Shown piece after piece: positions 55,198 through 61,372 of a DNA stretch of 61,372 nt. A program made the translations under genes and the position numbers. Each line of letters starts with the position of its first letter. Within the stretch, counting starts at the first letter, position 1. Where the stretch lies: NCBI GenBank assembly GCA_027297435.1, contig JAPUIA010000048.1, positions 1 to 61,372 on the forward strand. The letters are read 5' to 3'. Source of the stretch: Gammaproteobacteria bacterium (lineage in GTDB: Bacteria > Pseudomonadota > Gammaproteobacteria > Pseudomonadales > Azotimanducaceae). The notes below the pieces were generated by a model that ran no database searches, was not told where the DNA came from, and was given only the letters and a program-made list of their open reading frames with translations.

Positions 55198-56436
55198 CAT
55201 GAACGCGCATGAGGCGCTCATCGCGGCGGGAATCATAAACAACCTCGGATCCATGTTCGCACCGAGCGCCGCCGCGGCGAGAATAGGCATCAGCAACGTC
55301 GTAGTGGCCGTGTTGCTGGTAGCTTCTGTCATGAACGTGACAGCAAGGCAAATGATGCCCATGATCGCCATGATGTGAAAAGTCGATATGCCGGCCAAGG
55401 CGTTGCCGATCGTGGCGCTCAACCCGGAGGCGGTGAAGGCTTGGGCGATGGCGATGCCGGCGCCGAACAGAATCAGCATGCCCCAGGGGATTTTGTTTGC
55501 CGTTTCCCAGTCCAGCAACCGGCCGTTGCGACCGTCGGGGATCAGAAACATCGCGACTGCGGCAAGAAAAGCGACTATGGCATCGTTCGAGTACGGTACG
55601 CCAGCCCACTCCGTCCAGCCGCCGAATGGTTCTTTGCGGGTTACCCATAGTAGTGCGGTCGCGCCGAAGACTATGAGCACCCTCACTTCGGCTTTCTGCC
55701 ACTTGCCGACGGGCGGGATATCGAGCGTGCCGCGATAGGTTAGGTTGCGGGTTAGCCAGTAACCCATCAGCGGCAACATGACGAGTACCACGGGTACGCC
55801 GATCGCCATCCATTGGGCAAAGCCGAATTCCTCGCCCACCACGTCCGCGTAGACACCCATGAAAACGATGTTGGGCGGGGTGCCGATGGGGGTACCGATG
55901 CCCCCAACGCTAGCGGCATAAGCAATACCCAACAATAAGGGTGTGGCAAGCTTGGGATCTTCGGCTTTCTCGAGGACGGCGAGCGCCACGGGTAACATCA
56001 TGAGGGTGGTAGCCGTGTTGGAAATCCACATGCTCAAGAAGGCCGAGGCGGCCATGAAGCCGAACACCAAACGCCGGCTGCTGTTGCTTCCGAATGCCCG
56101 CACCATCGTGATCGCGATGCGCCGGTGGGCACCGTTCTTTTCCAACGCGGTCGCCAGTATGAATCCACCAAGCAGCAACAGAACCAACGGACTGCCATAC
56201 GCCTCGCCGATTTGGTTGCTGGTCAGTACACCGGTCAACGGCAGTACGGCCAGTGGAATCAGCGAGGTTGCCGGAATCGGTATGGGCTCGAATATCCACC
56301 ACACGATAACGAGAGTCGTAACACCCAACGTGATCGCTGCGTCTACGGAAAGTCCTGTTCCATACATGAGGTATCCGGCCAACAATGCGAGAATAGGACC
56401 GGCCGGAAGGGCTATCTGCTTGACTGACAATGACAT
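55057..56436 (-). CDS. DASS/SLC13-family sodium-coupled anion transporter
   Basis: This 459-residue transporter has about 11 transmembrane segments. It has the two SNT motifs that bind sodium and substrate, SMWISNTATTLMMLP and FMTEATSNTATTTLLMP, and NIVFMGV/NIVMFST turns. The substrate could be dicarboxylates or sulfate; the neighbours give no hint. It converges with the aminopeptidase gene and overlaps it. Confidence 0.92.
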   Translation of the reverse strand: MSLSVKQIALPAGPILALLAGYLMYGTGLSVDAAITLGVTTLVIVWWIFEPIPIPATSLIPLAVLPLTGVLTSNQIGEAYGSPLVLLLLGGFILATALEKNGAHRRIAITMVRAFGSNSSRRLVFGFMAASAFLSMWISNTATTLMMLPVALAVLEKAEDPKLATPLLLGIAYAASVGGIGTPIGTPPNIVFMGVYADVVGEEFGFAQWMAIGVPVVLVMLPLMGYWLTRNLTYRGTLDIPPVGKWQKAEVRVLIVFGATALLWVTRKEPFGGWTEWAGVPYSNDAIVAFLAAVAMFLIPDGRNGRLLDWETANKIPWGMLILFGAGIAIAQAFTASGLSATIGNALAGISTFHIMAIMGIICLAVTFMTEATSNTATTTLLMPILAAAALGANMDPRLFMIPAAMSASCAFMLPVATAPNIVMFSTGRFSVQTMAKEGFALNLIGVVVISTLCYLLVA

Positions 56437-56520
56437 CGGCTCCAGGGTGCCAATGGATGCGTGGGTAAGTCAACATCGCACCTAGGCATCCAGAGCTCAC
56501 AGTTCTAAATGCGGGGCGTC

Positions 56521-57933
56521 ATGGCGCAAAGTTACTACTGGTATGACTTGGAAACATCGGGCACGGAACCTCGCTGGGACCGTATCGTCCAGTTCGCAGG
56601 ATTGCGAACCGATACCGACTTGAACGAGGTGGGTGATGAGTACTGCACCTACGTTCAACTGCCGGACGATGTTTTGCCGGATCCGGATGCCGTCCTCGTT
56701 ACCTCGATTACCCCGCAGCTCGCTCGCGCGCAGGGTGTTAGTGAGTGGCAGGCGCTGACGCGGGTGAAAGAAATTTTCTCGGTACCCGAAACCTGTGTCG
56801 CGGGCTACAACAACTTGCGGTTCGACGATGAGTTTATACGAAATGGTCTATATCGAACGCTGATGGATCCCTACGCTCGGGAATGGCAAAACGGCAATTC
56901 GCGCTGGGACCTCATCGATCTGGTGCGCGCTACTGGCGCACTCAGACGCGGCGGCATCCAATGGCCGGCCGACGAAGAAGGGCTTCCGGTATACCGGCTA
57001 GAGGCGCTCACGGCAGCCAACGACTTGGAGCATGGTCAGGCTCACGACGCCATGTCCGACGTGCGGGCTACCCTGGCACTCGCGCGCTTGATCAAGACCA
57101 AACAACCGCGCTTGTACGACTACTACTACGCCGGTCGCTTCAAGAAGCAGGCGCGCCGACTGTTGGAACCCTACGGCGCGCGTGTCTGTGTACACGTGTC
57201 CGGCATGTATCCCCGTCATCGTTTCGGTTTTGCCCCCGTCGTATCGCTGTGCCGGCATCCCACCAATAGCAACTCGATCATCGTCGCCGACCTCGCCGAA
57301 GATGTGGACGTGTTGATCGAGTGGTCGGAAGAGCAAATTCGCGAAAACCTGTTCTCTTCTAGCGTAGACGTGCGACCACCGCTCAAGGAAATTCGCATCA
57401 ACCGCTGTCCTTTCGTTGCACCCATCGATGTGTTGACGGCTGAGAACGAGGCACGCCTGAACGTCGATCACCGTCTGATCGGCAAACGCATGCGTCGCTT
57501 GAAAAAACCCGGATTGGTGCAGAAGATTCAACGCGTGTACGCACACAACCAACCGCCGAAGGCGGTGGACGTCGAAGCCGCCCTTTATGAAGGCTTTTTG
57601 ACCGATGAGGACCGAGCTCGTTGCGTGAGCTTTCAAAATGAGCTGAAGGCTCAACGTTGGGTTGACCTCGATTATCGAGACAAACGCTTAGCCCCCCTGG
57701 TTACGCGCCTGAAAGCGCGTAGTTTTGCTGAGCGCCTCGACGCCGATGAGCGGCGCCAGTGGCAGGCTTGGGTTCGCGACAAGCTGTTCGCGGAAGATGT
57801 GCCTTGGCGCACCCTTGCGGTTTTTGAGTCTCGCATCGATGAGCTGTCGAGCGACCCGAATTGCCCGAAGCCGCAGATCATCGAAGAGCTCAAGACGCAT
57901 CGAGACGATATCAGAATGACCTACGCGCAATGA
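56521..57933 (+). CDS. sbcB: exodeoxyribonuclease I
   Basis: This 3'-5' single-strand DNA exonuclease of 470 residues has the DEDDh residues in YYWYDLETSG (D, E), YNNLRFDDEF and AHDAMSDVRATL (His, Asp). SH3-like and C-terminal domains follow (MYPRHRFGFAPVVSLCRHPTN). ATG 56521 puts the catalytic strand at the start and has GGGG upstream; an ATG 12 bases earlier lacks a ribosome site. The stop overlaps the ABC ATPase start (ATGA). Confidence 0.94.
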   Translation: MAQSYYWYDLETSGTEPRWDRIVQFAGLRTDTDLNEVGDEYCTYVQLPDDVLPDPDAVLVTSITPQLARAQGVSEWQALTRVKEIFSVPETCVAGYNNLRFDDEFIRNGLYRTLMDPYAREWQNGNSRWDLIDLVRATGALRRGGIQWPADEEGLPVYRLEALTAANDLEHGQAHDAMSDVRATLALARLIKTKQPRLYDYYYAGRFKKQARRLLEPYGARVCVHVSGMYPRHRFGFAPVVSLCRHPTNSNSIIVADLAEDVDVLIEWSEEQIRENLFSSSVDVRPPLKEIRINRCPFVAPIDVLTAENEARLNVDHRLIGKRMRRLKKPGLVQKIQRVYAHNQPPKAVDVEAALYEGFLTDEDRARCVSFQNELKAQRWVDLDYRDKRLAPLVTRLKARSFAERLDADERRQWQAWVRDKLFAEDVPWRTLAVFESRIDELSSDPNCPKPQIIEELKTHRDDIRMTYAQ

Positions 57934-58658
57934 GTGAGGTCGTCGCCCTCGCCGGCATCAACAAACATTTCGGTGCGCTGGCCGTGTTGAAAGACATCAA
58001 TCTCGTGTTTCCCGCCGGGGCGACGACCGCGGTGGTGGGAGAGAGCGGCAGCGGCAAGACCACGTTGTTGCAGCTCATCAACGCCGTGGAGATGCCTGAT
58101 AGTGGCACGGTGCGCGTTTTTGGAGAGCCCATACCAGAAAAACAGCGAGAGCAATTTCGCCGCCGCATAGGCTATGCGGTACAAGGTGCTGGGTTGTTCC
58201 CGCATCTCACCAACCGCGACAACGTCGTGCTCGTCGCCAAGCTCGAAGGCTGGAGCGCGGCGGCGATTGATGAGCGCTACGAGACGTTGCTCGATGAAAT
58301 GGATCTACCATTGAACATCTCACCGCGGTATCCGCATCAACTCTCCGGCGGTCAACAGCAACGTTTAGGGCTTTGTCGTGCGTTGATGTTGCAGCCAGGA
58401 TTGCTTTTGTTGGACGAACCCTTCTCGTCGGTAGACCCGATTACCCGGGTCGGTATCTATGAGCGGTTCGAATACGTGCGGAAACACGAAGGGGTGAGCA
58501 CGGTGTTGGTTACCCACGATATGCGCGAGGCGGTGCGGCTGGCCGATCGCTTGGTGATATTGAAAGCCGGCTCGGTACTGCAAAGTGGCACTACTGAATC
58601 CGTCGTGAACTCGCCGGAAGATCCCTACGTCCAGTTACTGGTGCAACAGCAGCTGTGA
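57930..58658 (+). CDS. osmoprotectant-type ABC transporter ATPase (OpuCA/OsmV-like)
   Basis: This 242-residue ATPase has Walker A GESGSGKTT, signature HQLSGGQQQRLGLCRAL, Walker B LLLLDEPFSSVDPITR and switch His VLVTHDMREA. The similarity and its partner gene point to the glycine betaine/carnitine/choline group, but the C-terminal CBS regulatory domains of OpuCA/ProV are absent. ATG overlaps the sbcB stop; the next gene overlaps in turn. Confidence 0.9.
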   Translation: MSEVVALAGINKHFGALAVLKDINLVFPAGATTAVVGESGSGKTTLLQLINAVEMPDSGTVRVFGEPIPEKQREQFRRRIGYAVQGAGLFPHLTNRDNVVLVAKLEGWSAAAIDERYETLLDEMDLPLNISPRYPHQLSGGQQQRLGLCRALMLQPGLLLLDEPFSSVDPITRVGIYERFEYVRKHEGVSTVLVTHDMREAVRLADRLVILKAGSVLQSGTTESVVNSPEDPYVQLLVQQQL

Positions 58659-60109
58659 GACGCTTGATGCTTCTCGTGCTGTTGGTGTCCGCGCCACTTG
58701 CCGCTGACCCGATTCGGGTGGCAAGCAAAAACTTCAACGAGTCCTACATTCTCTCCGAGATCGTGGCGCAACTTCTCGAAAGCCACGGCTACAGTGTTGA
58801 GCGTCGGTTCGGTCTTGGCGGCACGTTGATCTGTTTCGAGGCATTGGTGGGCGGCGAAATCGATCTCTATATGGAGTATACGGGCACGCTCGGCCAAGCC
58901 ATTTTGAAGCTCGACCACAAAGCGAACCGTGAAGAACTCAATGCGCTGATCAAACCCCGTGGTTTGCGTTTGCTGGAACCGTTTGGCTTCAACAACACCT
59001 ATGCCATGGTGGTCAGGCAGCAACAAGCGGAGGTGCTCGGGTTGCGCACGATTGGTGATCTTCGTGATCATCCGCAGCTGAAAGTCGTGGTCAGTCATGA
59101 GTTCCTGCAAAGAGACGATGGCTGGCCGGGACTCACCCGCGCTTACGGCATTCGGCGTGAGATCGTCGGCATCGAGCACGGTCTGGCATACCAGGCCATC
59201 GAAGCGGGCGCGATCGATGTGACCGACGCCTATTCGACCGACGGTGAACTGAAGCGCTACAACTTGGTTACGCTGGCCGACGACCTGAATTTTTTCCCAC
59301 AATACTTCGGCGCCCCGCTGGTCCGCGAAGCGTTAGGCAGAGATGTGTTGCAGGTACTCGGTGTACTCGGCGGAACGCTCGACGATGCCCAAATGCAAGC
59401 GCTCAACGCGGCCGTCGTATTCGAAAAGCGTAGTTTTGCCGAGGTCGCGCAAGAGTTCTTGTCGAAGCTCGGTGTGGCGACCGAAATTCCGGAGAACGCG
59501 TTGCTGCGGAGTTTGACGGTCAATACCGTGCGACATCTAGAGCTTACGTTCATCGCGCTGGCGAGCGCCATCATTGCCGGTGTCGGCTTGAGCCTCGTCA
59601 TATTCCGCAACAGCCACTTGTCGCGCGGCGTCATCTATTTGTGTGGGTTGCTGCAGACGATTCCAAGCATTGCGTTGCTGGCGTTGATGATTCCGATTTT
59701 CGGAATTGGGTTTCGTCCGGCGATCATCGCGCTGTTTCTTTATTCTCTGTTGCCGATAGTGCGCAACACCGTCACGGCGTTGACCACGATCGATCCGACG
59801 CTGTTGCGGGTCGCGGTGGCCATGGGGCTTTCCGATAGAGAACAACTGCGTTATGTCTATGTGCCGCTGTCGTTGCCGAGCATGCTCGCCGGCATCCGCA
59901 CTGCTGCGGTGATCAGCATAGGAACCGCGACGTTGGCTGCCTTCATCGGGGCCGGGGGTCTCGGCGATCCTATCGTTACCGGTCTCGCGTTGAACGATAT
60001 GTCTTTGATCTTACAGGGTGCGATTCCGGCAGCCATGTTGGCGATCGTCACGGAGCTTTTGTTTGAAGGGGTGGAGCGATTCACCATTCCCGGCCATCTG
60101 CGGGACTAG
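58655..60109 (+). CDS. fused substrate-binding protein and permease of an osmoprotectant ABC transporter
   Basis: The protein has 484 residues. A signal peptide (LLVLLVSAPLAA) leads to an OpuAC-type binding domain (about 18-275: IRVASKNFNESYILSEIVAQLLESHG, EYTGTLG, DVTDAYSTDGEL). This is joined to a BPD_transp_1 permease with about five helices (285-484: TIPSIALLALMIPIFGIG, GIRTAAVISIGTATLAAFIGAGGLGDPI). The order is binding domain first, so that domain lies in the periplasm tethered to the channel. With the ATPase it makes a complete two-gene importer. Confidence 0.92.
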   Translation: MRRLMLLVLLVSAPLAADPIRVASKNFNESYILSEIVAQLLESHGYSVERRFGLGGTLICFEALVGGEIDLYMEYTGTLGQAILKLDHKANREELNALIKPRGLRLLEPFGFNNTYAMVVRQQQAEVLGLRTIGDLRDHPQLKVVVSHEFLQRDDGWPGLTRAYGIRREIVGIEHGLAYQAIEAGAIDVTDAYSTDGELKRYNLVTLADDLNFFPQYFGAPLVREALGRDVLQVLGVLGGTLDDAQMQALNAAVVFEKRSFAEVAQEFLSKLGVATEIPENALLRSLTVNTVRHLELTFIALASAIIAGVGLSLVIFRNSHLSRGVIYLCGLLQTIPSIALLALMIPIFGIGFRPAIIALFLYSLLPIVRNTVTALTTIDPTLLRVAVAMGLSDREQLRYVYVPLSLPSMLAGIRTAAVISIGTATLAAFIGAGGLGDPIVTGLALNDMSLILQGAIPAAMLAIVTELLFEGVERFTIPGHLRD

Positions 60110-60111
60110 CG

Positions 60112-60140
60112 TGAAAAAGCCACACAGCGGACTTTTTTCG
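60112..60140 (+). terminator. weak intrinsic terminator after the importer operon
   Basis: GAAAAAG and CTTTTTTC arms enclose a short GC pairing (CC/GG) with a loop of about seven bases, just after the stop codon. The stem is imperfect. Confidence 0.4.
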
Positions 60141-60145
60141 ACGGG

Positions 60146-60229
60146 CTAGTCTCTCAGCCAGGCCAGCGCCTGATCGTAGTCGTGGAAGATTTTAAACCGG
60201 TAGTCCGGTTCATGCTGAGGATCGACGTG
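60146..60229 (-). pseudogene. C-terminal gene remnant of unknown family
   Basis: On the minus strand a 27-codon frame without a start, preceded by a stop, reads HVDPQHEPDYRFKIFHDYDQ and then ALAWLRD before TAG. The composition and ending look like a real protein C-terminus, but I cannot name the family. Together with the next remnant it marks a decayed region. Confidence 0.35.
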
Positions 60230-60279
60230 TTAACGCGTCTGGCTTCGTCCTCAGCCGATGTCGTCCAATTTCATTCCGT

Positions 60280-60369
60280 CATACGCGATCGTAAAAAGCC
60301 TCGGATACCTCCATATCCCTTACCGATCGGTAGATGTGGTCTATGCCGCTGAGTAATGGCATATCCATC
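60280..60369 (-). pseudogene. N-terminal fragment of a VOC (glyoxalase/bleomycin-resistance) family gene
   Basis: Starting at ATG 60369, the minus strand encodes 29 residues, MDMPLLSGIDHIYRSVRDME followed by VSEAFYDRV, then stops. The (I)DH-Y-SV-DM--S--FYD pattern is the typical first module of VOC proteins, including the metal-ligand His. The rest of the domain is gone. The MITE-like element lies immediately upstream and so removed or replaced its promoter. Confidence 0.6.
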
Positions 60370-60373
60370 TAGT

Positions 60374-60665
60374 GTCCTGTCCGATTAATTCGCAGTGTTT
60401 CAGCGCGTCATTTTAAGGCGTCTGTGTAAGGAGCCGAACGTGTTCGGGCACGGCCCGCAGGTAATATCAGGCATATAGGGCGCGCCCTTCGGGAGCTCGC
60501 AGAAAGCGCCATTACGTCGTTGCATCCCTTGCCAATATCTAGATATTACTTGCGGGCAACGCGGGCGGAACCCGAGGTTCCGCAGCGCAATCTTCGATTG
60601 CGCCCCCCTTGTCAACTGACGCTTTCTGCGCACTCTGAAATCATGCGAATTAATCAGACAGGACG
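60374..60665. mobile_element. MITE-like element C (292 bp) with CTAG flanks
   Basis: The ends are inverted repeats: TGTCCTGTCCGATTAATTCG on the left and CGTCCTGTCTGATTAATTCG on the right read inward, extending further through TTTCAG. Both sides are flanked by CTAG (60370-60373 and 60666-60669), a likely target duplication, although CTAG is palindromic and could belong to the ends. The interior has hairpins at 60534-60547, 60565-60583 and 60585-60603. Open frames inside show no family similarity. Its right flank coincides with the stop codon of the next gene. Confidence 0.75.
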
Positions 60666-60872
60666 CTAGATCTTGACGTAGAAGGGAATGCTCGCGAGCA
60701 CCGCGCCGACCAGCATGGTGAGCAGGGCACCATCGACGAAGTACGGAAAGCCGATCAACGCGATTCCTGAGACAAACGGCATCAGGGTTTTCTGTCTTCT
60801 ACCGTAAATGCAATAGCCTATTCCGATGGACCCGAAAACGAGGCCCCAGATGAGTTCGGCGTCAACCATCAT
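60666..60872 (-). CDS. small two-helix membrane protein, unknown function
   Basis: The 68-residue sequence has two hydrophobic segments (LIWGLVFGSIGIGYCIYG and ALIGFPYFVDGALLTMLVGAVLASIPFYV) separated by a basic loop GRRQKTLMP. Similar short proteins occur in gammaproteobacteria without known role. The TAG stop falls in the CTAG flank of the MITE-like element, so the original C-terminus may have been preserved by chance or created by the insertion. It lies 19 bases after the upstream lipoprotein gene, so the two may be cotranscribed. Confidence 0.7.
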   Translation of the reverse strand: MMVDAELIWGLVFGSIGIGYCIYGRRQKTLMPFVSGIALIGFPYFVDGALLTMLVGAVLASIPFYVKI

Positions 60873-60891
60873 CGTGCCCGAGCTTTACCTG

Positions 60892-61254
60892 TCAGTTTGA
60901 TTCATACACGGCGCCGTCCAACTTGAAGCCGATACCATCGACGCTATTGGATGCGTCGACAAAGTACAACTCGGTCTCGCCGCTTTGGACGTGCGTGGTG
61001 ACGGTGTCTTCCACGATCATCATCGAACGATACGCCCAGATCTCTACTGAGCTGCCTACGGGGACTTGGTGCCAGTAGTCCTCGATGGGTCCCCAGATGG
61101 GTTGACCTTGGTTGATCAAGGACTGCATGCGCGTTGGTGTGCCGAATGTCGCGGTTACTTGATCTCGGGTGACGCCTAGCCGGAAGTCCGAGTGTCTGGG
61201 AGCCTCGGCGCCGCACGCCGCGAGAAGTACCCATGACAAGGCTAGGTAGCGCAT
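60892..61254 (-). CDS. small lipoprotein with SmpA/BamE-like motif
   Basis: The 120-residue sequence starts with a lipoprotein signal (LSWVLLAACGAE). The segment FRLGVTRDQVTATFGTPTRM resembles the G-x4-V-x3-LGxP motif of BamE/OmlA-like domains, but the rest is not clearly BamE. ATG at 61254 or three bases earlier. I call it a probable outer-membrane or periplasm-facing lipoprotein of unknown role. Confidence 0.65.
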   Translation of the reverse strand: MRYLALSWVLLAACGAEAPRHSDFRLGVTRDQVTATFGTPTRMQSLINQGQPIWGPIEDYWHQVPVGSSVEIWAYRSMMIVEDTVTTHVQSGETELYFVDASNSVDGIGFKLDGAVYESN

Positions 61255-61279
61255 CACCCATCGGCACTCGCAAGGAAAG

Positions 61280-61372
61280 TTAGAATCGCGACGACGTCAG
61301 TTGCACATCCGCCTCAGACCAAGCTGCCTTGAATCGAGTTGCGAGCTGAGTCGCGGCCGCAGTGTTTCCCTG
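61280..61372 (-). CDS. C-terminal end of a gene leaving the window (TPR-type protein?)
   Basis: The last 30 codons before TAA read GNTAAATQLATRFKAAWSEA and then DVQLTSSRF. The alanine-rich helix and the ADVxLxSSRF ending resemble C-termini of TPR-repeat proteins. The remainder is outside the window, so the identity is tentative. Confidence 0.5.
   Translation of the reverse strand, partial: QGNTAAATQLATRFKAAWSEADVQLTSSRF

Noticed and set aside
60400-60633. 77-codon frame inside MITE-like element C
   Set aside because: It crosses three hairpins and has no transposase motifs.

Overview
The window is chromosomal DNA of a moderately GC-rich gammaproteobacterium that I cannot place to genus. The evidence is the lpoA-yraN-BON lipoprotein block beside rsmI, the mraZ-led division and cell wall (dcw) cluster running into lpxC-dciA-M23 peptidase-secA-argJ, the Pseudomonas-like order yacG/pilD-pilC-pilB/pilA/tRNA-Thr/nadC, a homodimeric-type AceE, and groESL under a CIRCE operator. 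Genes are packed with one- to four-base overlaps (ATGA, TAGTG), and GTG starts are common.

Layout. 1-1.2 kb: an IS110-family insertion sequence sitting in a REP repeat, with a well-resolved candidate bridge RNA. 1.3-5.2 kb: outer-membrane and peptidoglycan-synthase support genes (BON lipoprotein, yraN, lpoA) divergent from rsmI, separated by a MITE-like repeat. 5.2-5.6 kb: rnpB. 5.7-19.9 kb: a dcw cluster (mraZ, rsmH, ftsL, ftsI, murE, mraY, murD, ftsW, murC, ftsQ, ftsA, ftsZ, lpxC) that lacks murF, murG and ddl. 20-25.6 kb: dciA, an M23 peptidase, secA, a second copy of the MITE-like repeat, and argJ. 25.6-33.5 kb: yacG, a run of seven hairpins where coaE is usually found, pilD-pilC-pilB, a sigma-54-driven cysteine-free pilin, a second pilin, tRNA-Thr(CGU) and an O-antigen-ligase-family membrane protein. 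33.6-44 kb: nadC, ampD-nagK-like kinase, aceE-aceF, cobalamin adenosyltransferase, a REC/degenerate-GGDEF protein, yajQ, ampG and an alkyltransferase-like protein. 44.3-48.6 kb: fxsA, groESL and two membrane proteins. 48.7-61.4 kb: a GAF/HD-GYP phosphodiesterase, gspAB, an acyltransferase, a lipoprotein aminopeptidase, a DASS transporter, exonuclease I, an osmoprotectant-type ABC importer with a fused binding protein and permease, gene debris, a third MITE-like element, two small envelope genes and the tail of a gene that leaves the window.

Common threads. Envelope growth and recycling dominate: dcw, lpoA, lpxC, M23 peptidase, ampD, a ROK sugar kinase and ampG. A second theme is the density of small structured repeats. 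There are REPs, an IS110 whose predicted RNA guides match those REPs, MITE-like elements whose inverted ends supply the Shine-Dalgarno sequences of lpoA, rsmI and argJ, and hairpins closed by C-GAA-G triloops. Most protein-coding content is ordinary core genome. The best candidates for new biology are the IS110 bridge RNA with REP targeting and the repeat ends that double as translation-initiation signals.
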